From Pseudomonadales bacterium (GTDB taxonomy: Bacteria > Pseudomonadota > Gammaproteobacteria > Pseudomonadales > IMCC2047), in NCBI GenBank assembly GCA_024234615.1, contig JACKNY010000003.1:434001-498000 (forward strand): a stretch of 64,000 bases of DNA, written 5' to 3'. Below are positions 1 to 9,429 of the stretch, in pieces. Numbering within the stretch: position 1 is the stretch's first letter; each line of letters opens with the position of its first letter. A program made the position numbers and the translations under genes. Below the pieces are notes generated by a model. It saw only the letters and a program-made list of their open reading frames with translations, had not been told where the DNA came from and ran no database searches.

Positions 1-2
1 TG

Positions 3-1010
3 CCTCTTAATACATCCAATAAAGCATTTCCAAACACCCGCATGCGGCGTATGCGCGCCAATGACTTTTCCCGGCGCTTAATGCGTGAAAATGAACTAAC
101 GGTGAACGACCTTATTTTCCCTGTCTTTGTTAAAGAAGGTCAGGCTGAACGCGAGCCTATCGCCACCATGCCGGGTCAATTACGGTTTTCAGTAGACGAG
201 TTGGTAAAAGAAGCGCGCGAACTAGTTACCTTGGGAATTCCAGCCATCGCAATTTTCCCAAATATTCCACAAGCACAAAAAAGTGCTGACGGCGCGGAGG
301 CATACAACCCAGATGGTCTAGTACAAAGAGCGATTAGAGAGGTAAAGGACGCCTGCCCAGAACTAGGCATTAGCACCGACATTGCCCTCGACCCCTACAC
401 CCTAGATGGACACGATGGCATTACGGACGACAGCGGATACGTGCTTAATGACGCTACTATTGATGTACTGATCAAACAGGCACTTTCGCACGCCGACGCA
501 GGCGTCGATATTGTTGCACCGTCGGATATGATGGATGGCAGAATCGGCGAAATTCGCGATGCGCTCGAAGCGGAAAATCATTCGAATACCCGAATTCTGG
601 CATACTCCGCAAAATATGCCTCAAAATATTACGGCCCCTACAAAGACGCCATCGGCTCCTCCAGCAACTTTGGTGGCAGTCACAAAAAGGGTTATCAGAT
701 GGATCCAGCCAACAGCAACGAAGCGCTTCACGAGACGGAGCTGGATATTGCCGAAGGCGCTGATATGGTGATGATTAAACCTGGTATGCCCTACCTGGAT
801 ATTATTAGACGAATTAAAGATGAATTCGGTATGCCAACCCTTGTCTACCAGGTCAGCGGTGAGTATGCCATGCATATGGCTGCCTTTGAAAAAGGCTGGC
901 TGGAGGAAGAGGCGGTGATTCTAGAGTCGCTCACCTGCTTTAAACGCGCTGGAGCAGACGCAATTTTTACCTATTTTGCAAAACGTGCCGCGCAAATCCT
1001 TAATCGCTAA
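3..1010 (+). CDS. hemB: Delta-aminolevulinic acid dehydratase (porphobilinogen synthase), 5' end outside window
   Basis: Condenses two 5-aminolevulinate molecules to porphobilinogen, the second common step of heme synthesis, in the cytosol. The first in-window ATG is at 42, but the frame stays open to base 3 and the upstream residues (NKAFPNTR before MRRMRANDF) match the usual HemB N-terminus, so the true start lies left of the window. The Schiff-base lysine regions are seen in ILAYSAKYASKYYGPYKDA and MVMIKPGMPYLD. The metal region reads STDIALDPYTLDGHDG, with aspartates instead of the cysteine cluster of zinc enzymes, so it is the magnesium type seen in Pseudomonas. It converges on ppx with an 8-base gap. 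Function is certain; only the start is missing. Confidence 0.97.
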   Translation, partial: PLNTSNKAFPNTRMRRMRANDFSRRLMRENELTVNDLIFPVFVKEGQAEREPIATMPGQLRFSVDELVKEARELVTLGIPAIAIFPNIPQAQKSADGAEAYNPDGLVQRAIREVKDACPELGISTDIALDPYTLDGHDGITDDSGYVLNDATIDVLIKQALSHADAGVDIVAPSDMMDGRIGEIRDALEAENHSNTRILAYSAKYASKYYGPYKDAIGSSSNFGGSHKKGYQMDPANSNEALHETELDIAEGADMVMIKPGMPYLDIIRRIKDEFGMPTLVYQVSGEYAMHMAAFEKGWLEEEAVILESLTCFKRAGADAIFTYFAKRAAQILNR

Positions 1011-1018
1011 AACCAGAG

Positions 1019-1963
1019 TCAGATGTCATCTAGCATCGCATAAATCAAACCTTCCTTAAGCGCCTGAGGGGAGGTTTTGAGGTATTGCAAATCCAACTCT
1101 TCGAACAGTGCTAGCGTAATCGCGACGCCCGCGATAAATATATCTGCTCTATCAGCACTTATGCCCTTGATATCCAGCTCATCAATAGGCCGCCCCGAAC
1201 AAATATGGGAAACCAACCGCATTAACCCAGCTTTACTGATGCCTTTGGGGCACCATTCATTAGTGACTAATACCCTTTCGATGGAAGCAATAGTTCCTGA
1301 AGTCCCAATAGCCTGCTGCCATTGTCCTACGCGAATTTCCTCGGGGAGTAACCCTAAGGTCTGGCGCATGAGCCTAACCACACGTAGAAATTGTTGCTGG
1401 TCAGTCTTCTGCTCTGAAAAAAATCGCCGCGTGTAATCTACACAACCCAACGCAATACTCGCTTGCGCGATCACATCTGAGCCCTGTCCTACAGCCAATT
1501 CGGTACTACCGCCGCCAATATCCATCACCAAGCTCACCAATTCAGGTTGATCCACTGACGCAATAGCACCCCGATAAATCAATTTTGCTTCTTCCTCACC
1601 AGAAATAATTTGTACCGGCGCGCCTAACAAGCCGGCGGCATTATCAACAAACTGTTTCCTGTTCACTGCTCGCCGCAACGCATCAGTCCCTACTATTCTA
1701 ATATTAGAGCACTCAATACCGACCAAGTGTTCAGCAAATCCCCGTAAACACTGATAAGCCCGATGCAACACTGTTTCCTGCAAATTAGAATTAACATCCA
1801 GCCCGGCTGCCAGTTGAATTTTTTCACGGAACCGCGCAATTTCAACAATCCGCCCGCCCAACACTTCAACTAAAAGCATTTGAAAACTATTGGAGCCGAG
1901 ATCGATAACCGCCATCTGGCCAACGCTATTAATCTGAATACTTTGAGCGTTATTTCCCTGCAT
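1019..1963 (-). CDS. ppx: Ppx/GppA family exopolyphosphatase, short form
   Basis: Member of the ASKHA-fold Ppx/GppA phosphatases, which cut polyphosphate or pppGpp. The N-terminal phosphate loop (MAVIDLGSNSFQMLL) and the second loop (VMDIGGGSTELAVG) are intact. The protein ends after about 314 residues, so the C-terminal HD-like domain of full-length Ppx (about 500 residues) is absent; single-domain forms of this family are known. An ATG at 1963 is preferred to the TTG at 1969 because AAGGG lies six bases upstream of it. It is divergent from trxA, next to trxA-rho as in Pseudomonas. Whether its substrate is polyphosphate or a guanosine alarmone cannot be told from sequence. Confidence 0.85.
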   Translation of the reverse strand: MQGNNAQSIQINSVGQMAVIDLGSNSFQMLLVEVLGGRIVEIARFREKIQLAAGLDVNSNLQETVLHRAYQCLRGFAEHLVGIECSNIRIVGTDALRRAVNRKQFVDNAAGLLGAPVQIISGEEEAKLIYRGAIASVDQPELVSLVMDIGGGSTELAVGQGSDVIAQASIALGCVDYTRRFFSEQKTDQQQFLRVVRLMRQTLGLLPEEIRVGQWQQAIGTSGTIASIERVLVTNEWCPKGISKAGLMRLVSHICSGRPIDELDIKGISADRADIFIAGVAITLALFEELDLQYLKTSPQALKEGLIYAMLDDI

Positions 1964-2077
1964 AATCAACCCTTGAAAATCAAAACTAGAAACACCACAT
2001 TTAAGGATAGCAGAGAACTTTTGAATTACACCAAGGGATGATCAGGAGATTTTCACTTCAATCTTGGCCAAGACTGG

Positions 2078-2086
2078 TGATATAGT
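2078..2086 (+). promoter_or_regulatory. Extended -10 promoter element for trxA
   Basis: TG-A-TATAGT fits an extended -10 element; transcription would start near 2093, about 28 bases before the trxA ATG at 2121. No good -35 is seen at 17 bases. It argues against any trxA start upstream of about 2090. Confidence 0.4.
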
Positions 2087-2120
2087 ATCCCTCCTTGAAA
2101 TCAGCAGGAACATGAAAATA

Positions 2121-2444
2121 ATGAGTGAGATTAGCCAAATAAGCGACAGCTCCTTCGAACAGGACGTGCTGCAATCAGATACCCCGGTATTAGTGGATTA
2201 TTGGGCCGAATGGTGCGGGCCATGTAAAATGGTCGCGCCAGTTTTAGAAGAGATCGCGAAAGAGTACAGCGGTCGCCTAAAAGTCTGCAAACTCAATATT
2301 GATGAGAATGAAGCCACTCCACCAAAATATGGCATACGCGGCATCCCGACACTGATGCTATTTAAAAATGGTAACGTTGAAGCGACCAAAGTAGGTGCAC
2401 TATCCAAATCTCAATTAGCCGCCTTCATAGACAGCAATCTATAA
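2121..2444 (+). CDS. trxA: Thioredoxin 1
   Basis: Cytosolic protein-disulfide reductase. The mature 107-residue protein contains the WCGPCK redox centre (Cys32, Cys35), the cis-proline region GIPTLMLF and the C-terminal VGALSK segment, and is close to E. coli thioredoxin 1 over its whole length. The frame is open further upstream (to 2064), but the ATG at 2121 gives the family's exact N-terminus and lies downstream of the likely transcription start; AGGA sits 11 bases upstream. It is followed by a terminator and then rho, the same trxA-rho order as in E. coli and Pseudomonas. Confidence 0.97.
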   Translation: MSEISQISDSSFEQDVLQSDTPVLVDYWAEWCGPCKMVAPVLEEIAKEYSGRLKVCKLNIDENEATPPKYGIRGIPTLMLFKNGNVEATKVGALSKSQLAAFIDSNL

Positions 2445-2454
2445 GATTTTAGAA

Positions 2455-2486
2455 CCCTCCGGCATACTCGGAGGGCATTCTATTTT
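2455..2486 (+). terminator. Rho-independent terminator of trxA
   Basis: Perfect 7-bp stem CCCTCCG/CGGAGGG (2455-2461 with 2469-2475), 7-base loop, then a T-rich stretch. It begins 10 bases after the trxA stop and separates trxA from rho. Confidence 0.8.
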
Positions 2487-2655
2487 AATTTTAGTAATGA
2501 CTAGACGCGCTGCAAAATGAGTGTTATCTTTGCTTTTCAGGGAATTCTTCTTTGATCCCTTCTTTCATATCTCAATCCCAAACATTCACAACAAACTAAA
2601 ATTAATCCCGCCGCGACGTAATGTCGACAGCACGAAAATTAGCATTATAACTCCT

Positions 2656-3915
2656 ATGAATCTAACTGAATTAAAACAAAAGCCTGTCCCAGAACTACTA
2701 AAAATCGCCCAAGAAATCGGCCTAGACAACCTTGCCCGCTCCCGTAAACAGGATGTTATTTTTAGCATTCTTAAACGCCACGCGAAAAGTGGCGAAGATA
2801 TTTTTGGGGATGGCATCTTAGAAATATTGCAGGATGGCTTTGGCTTCCTGCGCTCTGCCGACAGCTCCTATTTAGCCGGGCCAGATGATATTTACGTTTC
2901 ACCCAGCCAAATACGACGTTTCAACCTGCGTACCGGCGATACAATTTCTGGCAAAATTCGACCACCGAAAGATGGCGAACGTTATTTCGCATTATTAAAA
3001 GTCAATGAAATTAATTTTGACCAGCCGGAAAACGCCAAGAATAAGATACTATTTGAAAACCTAACACCGCTCTTTCCAGATGAGCGTATGACGCTGGAAC
3101 GAGGCAACGGTAGCACCGAAGATTTATCAGCCCGCGTTATCGATCTCGTCGCCCCTATCGGTAAAGGCCAACGAGGCCTGATTGTCTCGCCGCCCAAGGC
3201 AGGTAAGACACTAATGCTACAAAATATTGCGCAATCCATCGTGCATAACAGCCCCGATTGCCACCTGATTGTTCTGCTAATCGACGAACGTCCGGAAGAG
3301 GTTACCGACATGCAACGCTCGGTAAGAGGTGAAGTGGTTGCCAGTACCTTTGATGAACCACCTTCACGTCACGTTCAGGTCGCCGAAATGGTTATCGAGA
3401 AGGCCAAACGTCTGGTCGAACACAAAAAAGATGTCGTCATCCTACTAGATTCCATCACTCGCTTAGCTCGTGCTTACAATACGACTGTACCTTCTTCCGG
3501 CAAGGTCTTAACTGGCGGCGTGGACGCACATGCTCTGGAGCGCCCCAAGCGTTTCTTTGGCGCTGCTCGAAATATTGAAGAGGGCGGCAGTTTAACCATT
3601 ATCGCGACTGCGCTGATCGATACTGGCTCCAAAATGGATGAAGTCATCTACGAAGAATTCAAAGGCACCGGTAATATGGAAATTCACTTGGATCGAAAAA
3701 TTGCAGAAAAGCGCGTTTATCCTGCCATTAACATACGCCGCTCAGGCACTCGTCGTGAAGAATTGCTCACCACGGAAGATGAATTACAGAAAATGTGGAT
3801 TCTACGTAAACTGCTTAACTCGATGGAAGATTCGCCAGCCATGGAATTTCTATTAGATAAACTGAAGGACTTTAAAACTAACGACGAGTTCTTCTTATCT
3901 ATGAAGCGCGGTTAG
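2656..3915 (+). CDS. rho: Transcription termination factor Rho
   Basis: Hexameric RNA-dependent ATPase that releases transcripts. At 419 residues it equals E. coli Rho in length. The N-terminal helix bundle starts MNLTELKQKPVPELL, the RNA-binding cold-shock fold has DGFGFLR (about residues 60-66), and Walker A is SPPKAGKT (about 178-185). The frame stays open upstream to a GTG at 2521, but that extension has no Rho homology; ATG 2656 is the real start. About 170 bases separate the trxA terminator from this start, in line with the long leader through which rho genes are commonly autoregulated. ubiD follows after 36 bases. Confidence 0.97.
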   Translation: MNLTELKQKPVPELLKIAQEIGLDNLARSRKQDVIFSILKRHAKSGEDIFGDGILEILQDGFGFLRSADSSYLAGPDDIYVSPSQIRRFNLRTGDTISGKIRPPKDGERYFALLKVNEINFDQPENAKNKILFENLTPLFPDERMTLERGNGSTEDLSARVIDLVAPIGKGQRGLIVSPPKAGKTLMLQNIAQSIVHNSPDCHLIVLLIDERPEEVTDMQRSVRGEVVASTFDEPPSRHVQVAEMVIEKAKRLVEHKKDVVILLDSITRLARAYNTTVPSSGKVLTGGVDAHALERPKRFFGAARNIEEGGSLTIIATALIDTGSKMDEVIYEEFKGTGNMEIHLDRKIAEKRVYPAINIRRSGTRREELLTTEDELQKMWILRKLLNSMEDSPAMEFLLDKLKDFKTNDEFFLSMKRG

Positions 3916-3923
3916 TTTAAATC

Positions 3924-3944
3924 GGTTTTTCGATAAAACCTTTT
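3924..3944 (+). terminator. Possible weak terminator of rho
   Basis: GGTTTT/AAAACC (3924-3929 with 3935-3940), 5-base loop, followed by TTTT. The stem is short and A/T-rich, and the ubiD start is only 8 bases further on, so it may merely attenuate transcription. Confidence 0.35.
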
Positions 3945-3951
3945 ACCTCGT

Positions 3952-5418
3952 ATGCAATACAAAGACCTTCGTGAGTTTATTGATGCTCTTGAAAAACAGG
4001 GTCTGCTTGTTCGTGTCAAAGCCGAGGTTGACCCTTATCTTGAAATAACCGAGATCTGTGATCGCACCTTGCGTTCGCAAGGCCCCGCATTACTCTTTGA
4101 AAACCCTAAAGGTTCAAGCATTCCAATCCTGGCGAATCTTTTCGGCACCACGGCTCGGGTGGCGCTCGGTATGGGCCAGGACAGCACCGATTCCCTGCGA
4201 GAAGTGGGCAAGCTATTGGCATTTTTGAAAGAGCCAGACCCACCCAAGGGAGTAAAAGACGCTTGGTCGAAGCTGCCTATTTTCAAACAAGTAATGAATA
4301 TGGCACCCAAAGTCGTTGACCGAGCGCCCTGCCAGGAAAATATCCTCAGCCAGGAACAGGTTGACTTGAGCGTACTCCCCATTCAAACCTGCTGGCCAGA
4401 AGATGTATCGCCTCTTATTACCTGGCCGCTCGTCATCACGCAGGGGCCGAATAAGGAAAGACAAAACCTCGGCATCTACAGACAACAACTGGTCGGTAAA
4501 AACAAATTAATCATGCGCTGGCTCGCCCATCGTGGTGGCGCGCTTGATTTCAAGGAATGGCAGCAAACCAATCCCAATCAGCCATTTCCTATCGCAGTCG
4601 CTCTGGGCGCCGACCCGGCAACGACGTTGGGCGCGGTAACGCCAATTCCAGACACACTCTCAGAATATGCCTTTGCCGGGTTATTACGAGGCCATAAAAC
4701 AGAGCTGGTTAAGTGCATCAGCAACGACTTATTGGTTCCCGCGCACGCTGAGATCATTCTAGAGGGCTATATTGCTGCCGGTGAAAATGCAGAGGAAGGG
4801 CCTTTTGGTGATCACACCGGCTACTATAACGAGGTTGAGCAATTCCCCGTTTTCACAGTTACCCATATCACTCATCGCAACAATCCTATTTACCACAGCA
4901 CCTATACTGGCAGGCCGCCAGACGAACCCGCCATTTTAGGTGTTGCTCTGAACGAAGTTTTTGTACCCATCCTACAAAAACAATTCCCCGAAATAGTGGA
5001 TTTCTATCTACCGCCTGAAGGTTGTTCCTACCGTCTGGCCGTTGTATCCATCAGAAAACAGTATGCCGGACACGCTAAGCGTATCATGATGGGAGTTTGG
5101 TCATTTTTGCGTCAGTTTATGTATACAAAATTTGTTATCGTCACCGATGAGGATATCAATGTGCGTGATTGGCAGGATGTTATCTGGGCCATGACAACCC
5201 GTATGGACCCAGCACGCGATACCTGTATTATCGAAAATACTCCGATTGACTACTTAGACTTCGCTTCGCCCGTAGCAGGTTTAGGCTCAAAAATTGGTTT
5301 TGATGCGACCAGTAAGCTCTCTGGAGAAACCAGTCGCGAATGGGGACGACCCATTAAAATGAATACTGTAGTAAAAGATAAAATTGATACTATTTGGAAT
5401 GATCTAGGCATCGATTGA
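3952..5418 (+). CDS. ubiD: 3-octaprenyl-4-hydroxybenzoate decarboxylase, UbiD
   Basis: Prenylated-FMN-dependent decarboxylase of ubiquinone synthesis; its cofactor is supplied by UbiX, which is not in this window. The 488 residues match the family length. The conserved core GPFGDHTGYYNEVE and the following THITHRNNPIYHSTYTGRPP segment are intact, as is the N-terminal MQYKDLREFIDALEKQG. It lies between rho and fre; the ubiD-fre pair is conserved in E. coli, where Fre has been suggested to supply reduced flavin. The ATG at 3952 gives the family's usual N-terminus; no strong ribosome-binding site is seen. Confidence 0.96.
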   Translation: MQYKDLREFIDALEKQGLLVRVKAEVDPYLEITEICDRTLRSQGPALLFENPKGSSIPILANLFGTTARVALGMGQDSTDSLREVGKLLAFLKEPDPPKGVKDAWSKLPIFKQVMNMAPKVVDRAPCQENILSQEQVDLSVLPIQTCWPEDVSPLITWPLVITQGPNKERQNLGIYRQQLVGKNKLIMRWLAHRGGALDFKEWQQTNPNQPFPIAVALGADPATTLGAVTPIPDTLSEYAFAGLLRGHKTELVKCISNDLLVPAHAEIILEGYIAAGENAEEGPFGDHTGYYNEVEQFPVFTVTHITHRNNPIYHSTYTGRPPDEPAILGVALNEVFVPILQKQFPEIVDFYLPPEGCSYRLAVVSIRKQYAGHAKRIMMGVWSFLRQFMYTKFVIVTDEDINVRDWQDVIWAMTTRMDPARDTCIIENTPIDYLDFASPVAGLGSKIGFDATSKLSGETSREWGRPIKMNTVVKDKIDTIWNDLGID

Positions 5419-5459
5419 TCAAAAGATTTGCACCACCCATTTGTGATTAAGAGAGACGA

Positions 5460-6197
5460 ATGCGCCATAATTGCCTCGTTAAATCCTGCACTGCGGCTAA
5501 CTCGAATATTTACTGTATCGAGCTTGAACCTGAAAACCCCAGTCAGGTAAGTTTTGCCGCAGGCCAATATTTGCAGATACTACTGCCTGAAGGAGAAGCC
5601 AGTGCCTTTTCCATCGCCAGCTCACCACGTGAGACTGACCGGCTTGAGCTTAATATCCTACAAGTACCTGAACAAAAGTCTTCACAACAACTATTCGCAC
5701 TGTTGCGCAGAGGCCAATTTATCTCTGTCGAGCTACCTCTGGGGGATTGCTACCTACCGGACGACCTCAAGTTACACCCAACTGTCCCCATTATCTTAGT
5801 GGCTGCCGGGACTGGCTTTGCGCAAATGAAAAGTATGTTGCACGAAATATTTTCCCGCCAACTGCCTAACCCCGTACATCTGTATTGGGGCAATCGACAA
5901 GCTTCTGGGTTCTATCATCTTGATCAGTTAAAGGAGTGGCATAGCGCCCACCCCAACTTTTTTTATCATTTGGTGGTCAGCGATGCACAGGAAAGCTGTC
6001 AGTGGCTAGGCCGCGAGGGACTGCTTTATCAAACCATTCATCAGGACTTCGAAAGCCTTGAGGAATGTCGACTTTGCATCAGCGGCTCACCCACCATGGT
6101 CTATGCAACCCTGGATGAACTCGCCAAGCATGGCCTCAGAGAAGAGCATACTTATTCAGATGTGTTTAGCTATGCGCCTCGAAATACTGGCGATTAG
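5460..6197 (+). CDS. fre: NAD(P)H-flavin reductase (Fre/LuxG family)
   Basis: Reduces free flavins with NAD(P)H in the cytosol. The ferredoxin-reductase fold is complete: flavin region with AGQYLQILLP and AFSIASSP near residues 30-60, and nicotinamide region IILVAAGTGFAQMKSML near 115-130. Length (245) is close to Fre (233). It starts 41 bases after ubiD, with AGAGACGA before the ATG, so the two may be co-transcribed. It converges on hemY with a 3-base gap. A role in keeping UbiD or other flavoenzymes supplied is inferred from the neighbourhood only. Confidence 0.9.
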   Translation: MRHNCLVKSCTAANSNIYCIELEPENPSQVSFAAGQYLQILLPEGEASAFSIASSPRETDRLELNILQVPEQKSSQQLFALLRRGQFISVELPLGDCYLPDDLKLHPTVPIILVAAGTGFAQMKSMLHEIFSRQLPNPVHLYWGNRQASGFYHLDQLKEWHSAHPNFFYHLVVSDAQESCQWLGREGLLYQTIHQDFESLEECRLCISGSPTMVYATLDELAKHGLREEHTYSDVFSYAPRNTGD

Positions 6198-6200
6198 CCG

Positions 6201-7466
6201 CTAGCCAACGCCCTGCGAAAGCGGTGTCTGCTTGCTGGGCATAGGCAGCTGTGGCAAGTTCTGACGGGTCAATTCAACACTCTGTTGCAAATATCTACTA
6301 CTACCCTGTTCATCTCCCAGGCAGCCGAGTAATCTTCCTAACTCCGCACAAGCTTCAACGCTATTTCTCAGTTTAATACTGCTGATAAAATATTCTCTTG
6401 CTTTGCCCCAGAGTTTATTGCGCAAACTCAATCGTCCCAACGCCAGCATCAATACCGAACTATTGTTCCGCTCTTGTAACCAGCGCTCAGCAGTCAGCAA
6501 TTGATGCTTAATATCTTCTCCCTGCACCAGTCCAAATTGCTCCACTAACTTTTCACTCCAGTGATGGTTAATGGACTCAATCAATGCTTGCACAGCCAAT
6601 TCAGCTTTACCTAATTTTGTTAAGTGCTGGGTATAGGCCAGGGTAATTAACTCATCACGCCGAACCTTGGATGGAATTTGATTCCAGACCATGACTACTC
6701 GTGCGGCTTGGGTTTGTGTTTTTCCGCTTTCAGACTGACCCTTCGCCGCCCGTTCCAACTGAAACAATGCTGTCTTCTTCTCAATTTCATCTAACTCTGC
6801 CAGTGGCGCCACTTTGAGTTTTCGCATCACTGGCATTAGCTGACTTAAAGCCTCCCAATCTTCCAGCGCCACATAAACTTCCTGGAGACGTTTACATAGG
6901 TATTTATGCTTTGGCTGTTCTTTACGTAATCTTAATATTGTTGCCAGCGCCTGTTCGTATTGCTTACGCTGAATCTGCACATCTAACTTGGCCATCTCAA
7001 TAGCCGTATTCATACCCGGTGCAACATGATTCGCTTTCCGTAAGTAAACCTCACAAGCGGGGTAATCCTCATTCTTAGCCGCAGCTTGAGTTGCTGCCAG
7101 ATAAGCCAGTAAGGGCGTATCTGATTTTGCAGCGGCCTGCTCAAATTTTTTCTGTGCTTCAGCCCAATTACCTTCCAGATAGGCAGTCACACCGGCATTC
7201 GTTTTCGATAGTGATCGCTTATGGCCAAAATTATGCTTCCAGCGCCTTGCCGTATCACCGCTGGTTAGCAGTTTGCCAACGAGCCACACCAATATATAAA
7301 CCAATATTACCGCAACAACGATCAGCAACAGACCAACCCAAAGACTCATTTCTATGCTGGTATCTTGATAGGCTATCAATAGATAACCTGCATCCAAGCT
7401 CATTTTCCCGGCCACCCAAACACCAGCGATTAAGACCAACAGAATCAGCACCAGTAATTTTTTCAT
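6201..7466 (-). CDS. hemY: HemY-type membrane TPR protein of the heme cluster
   Basis: This is the proteobacterial HemY, not protoporphyrinogen oxidase. Two N-terminal membrane helices (residues about 3-21 and 40-66) form the HemY_N domain, followed by a long helical tetratricopeptide region to residue 421. Its precise role in heme synthesis is unclear; it may hold late enzymes at the membrane. The start overlaps the end of hemX by four bases (ATGA), so it is translationally coupled and last in the hemC-hemD-hemX-hemY operon, as in enterics and Pseudomonas. Confidence 0.92.
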   Translation of the reverse strand: MKKLLVLILLVLIAGVWVAGKMSLDAGYLLIAYQDTSIEMSLWVGLLLIVVAVILVYILVWLVGKLLTSGDTARRWKHNFGHKRSLSKTNAGVTAYLEGNWAEAQKKFEQAAAKSDTPLLAYLAATQAAAKNEDYPACEVYLRKANHVAPGMNTAIEMAKLDVQIQRKQYEQALATILRLRKEQPKHKYLCKRLQEVYVALEDWEALSQLMPVMRKLKVAPLAELDEIEKKTALFQLERAAKGQSESGKTQTQAARVVMVWNQIPSKVRRDELITLAYTQHLTKLGKAELAVQALIESINHHWSEKLVEQFGLVQGEDIKHQLLTAERWLQERNNSSVLMLALGRLSLRNKLWGKAREYFISSIKLRNSVEACAELGRLLGCLGDEQGSSRYLQQSVELTRQNLPQLPMPSKQTPLSQGVG

Positions 7467-8641
7467 GGCGTCTCCCTGCCGCTCTTGTTCTCATTCGAAT
7501 ACTCAGCTTCCATCTGCGATTCAGGGTTAGATAAATAGTCTTTGAGTAGCTCTAAAGATTTTGAAATGTTTGGCAACTGCGGCGCAATTTGTAATCGCTT
7601 TAAATCGGCGAGACTTTCCAACAGGGCACCACTTGAGGCATTTAGTTCAAAATAGTCCTGCACCCATTGTTCAGCCTTCTTTAAACTTTGCGCAAAAAGT
7701 AAGGGTTTTCGTTGCAAAAGCGCAAGCTGTGCCTGCTCAAGCATTAAGCGCAAATTTTGCTGCACATAATAATGTTGCTCCGGTGGCAACAGAGGTGCCA
7801 CCGGCTGCCCCCTGTGGCGAACGGTTACCAATTTTTCCAGTCGCGTTACTGCTTTCTGAAAGCTAGTGATGGCAGCAACTTCTTCATTGTCTGCGTCAGG
7901 TCTTGAGTGCGGTGATAGCAAGGGTAATGCTACCAGCTGGTCCGATAATGCCGCCAAGGCCAAAAAAGCACCCTCCACATCGACTCCGCCGGTAGCTCTT
8001 AACGCTGCCATTTCTTTAGCAATTTCAGCGCGAACCCGATACAGATTGACATCGTCAACATCCTGTAGAATCTGATCTGCCGACCCCAAGAGGGCTAAAG
8101 CACTAGTGCTTTCGTGTTCCATAATTAATCGTTGATTCGCCAATCTCAGCAGATATTCAGCCTCTGCCAACATCCAGCTTTTGCGGCTAACATGAGTAAT
8201 CTCACCTATTTGTCGGCGAGAATCAGCGATCCTAGCGCGTAATTCAGCAATGGCGTTTTCCTGATCGACTAGCTGACTACGATAATCCGCCAGACTGGAT
8301 TCAAGTCTTGTCGACTGACTTTGCATCTGACTTTGTATTTTATCTTCCAGGTTTTCAAGGTAACTCTGCTCGCTTTGTTTGACCTGGGCTTGGCTTGTCA
8401 GCCGGAATTGCTCCAGTTGCCAATAGGTGTAGCCTGCAGCAGCCACAGCGAAGAGGGCAACAAACAGCGCCAACCAAACAGGGCCTCGACTTATTTTTTT
8501 TACTGGTGACCCGCTCGCAGCAGGATTACTAAGCAACGGCGGCTCCTTTGCTCGAGACTCGACGTTCTGTGTCTGAATTTTAGGTTTCGCATCTACCCCG
8601 GCAGATGCCGTCTCTAGCTTTGAGTCTTTATCTTCCGTCAT
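7463..8641 (-). CDS. hemX: HemX-like inner-membrane protein
   Basis: The protein has a disordered, charged N-terminus (residues 1-50), one membrane helix (about 53-73, GPVWLALFVALFAVAA), then a periplasmic coiled-coil rich in Gln and Leu (about 75-140) and a helical HemX domain. The family is sometimes annotated as uroporphyrinogen methyltransferase, but no SAM-binding methylase motif is present here, so that name should not be used. Third gene of the hem operon; overlaps hemY by four bases and follows hemD by 11 bases. Function is probably structural. Confidence 0.9.
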   Translation of the reverse strand: MTEDKDSKLETASAGVDAKPKIQTQNVESRAKEPPLLSNPAASGSPVKKISRGPVWLALFVALFAVAAAGYTYWQLEQFRLTSQAQVKQSEQSYLENLEDKIQSQMQSQSTRLESSLADYRSQLVDQENAIAELRARIADSRRQIGEITHVSRKSWMLAEAEYLLRLANQRLIMEHESTSALALLGSADQILQDVDDVNLYRVRAEIAKEMAALRATGGVDVEGAFLALAALSDQLVALPLLSPHSRPDADNEEVAAITSFQKAVTRLEKLVTVRHRGQPVAPLLPPEQHYYVQQNLRLMLEQAQLALLQRKPLLFAQSLKKAEQWVQDYFELNASSGALLESLADLKRLQIAPQLPNISKSLELLKDYLSNPESQMEAEYSNENKSGRETP

Positions 8642-8652
8642 AGTTAATTAGT

Positions 8653-9417
8653 TCAAAGATTTCCTGATTCACTAAACGCAGCTATGATTGCTTCATCTGA
8701 GGCACCAGTTGCCATTACTAGGTTGTGGTAACCTAAACGCTTCGCAGCCTGTGCGATACGATCACTTGCGACCACTAAATTTACGCTCTTTAGATTCTCG
8801 TAGCAAGGTGAGAGCAACTCATCGAGGCTTTCCAATATCGCTACACTGGTCACTAATATAATATCCGGCCGGTGTTCGCCAAGCAGCGCCAGTATTTCTG
8901 TCTGCCCATATGTCACCTTTTCACGCTGATACAGGCATAAGCTCTCCACCGTAGCTCCACGCTTTTGTAGCGTTTGCGCTAAAAATTCACGCCCGCCTAT
9001 CCCTTTCAGAATCAGCACGCGCTGAGCATCCAGGTGTTGTAACGAAGGCAGCGCAAGCAATGCCTCGCTATCGACCCCAGAATCTGACACCTGCGCAGCA
9101 ATGCCAAACGCCGCCAGTGCTTTTGCCGTTGCGCCGCCCACGGCGTACCAAGTTGTATGTACGGGTAATTGTGGCCAGTATCGGTCTATCCATTGCATGC
9201 CAAGGTTTGCAGCATTAGTGCTCACCACGAAGATCGCCGCATAACTATCAAGGTTGATTATCTTTTGTTTATCCGCCGGACTCAGCGCAACCTCTTTTAT
9301 GGCAATAGCGGGTAGCGCCATTGCGTTCGCACCTAACCGGCCCAGTTCTTTTAATAAATGCTGCGCCTGAGGTTCTGGCCGCGTCACCAGCACCGACTTT
9401 CCTTTAATATCAGCCAT
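8653..9417 (-). CDS. hemD: Uroporphyrinogen-III synthase
   Basis: Closes and isomerises hydroxymethylbilane to uroporphyrinogen III. The family is poorly conserved, but the N-terminal VLVTRPEPQAQHLLKELG, the central AVGGATAKAL and the C-terminal VASDRIAQAAKRLG plus the 254-residue length are typical. It follows hemC by 12 bases in the same operon, and the two enzymes act in sequence because hydroxymethylbilane cyclises spontaneously if not passed on. ATG at 9417. Confidence 0.94.
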   Translation of the reverse strand: MADIKGKSVLVTRPEPQAQHLLKELGRLGANAMALPAIAIKEVALSPADKQKIINLDSYAAIFVVSTNAANLGMQWIDRYWPQLPVHTTWYAVGGATAKALAAFGIAAQVSDSGVDSEALLALPSLQHLDAQRVLILKGIGGREFLAQTLQKRGATVESLCLYQREKVTYGQTEILALLGEHRPDIILVTSVAILESLDELLSPCYENLKSVNLVVASDRIAQAAKRLGYHNLVMATGASDEAIIAAFSESGNL

Positions 9418-9429
9418 TATTATGCAGGC

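Noticed and set aside
2521..2655. In-frame 45-residue extension of Rho from a GTG
   Set aside because: It shows no Rho similarity; the start at 2656 gives exactly the standard 419-residue protein. The segment is better read as leader.
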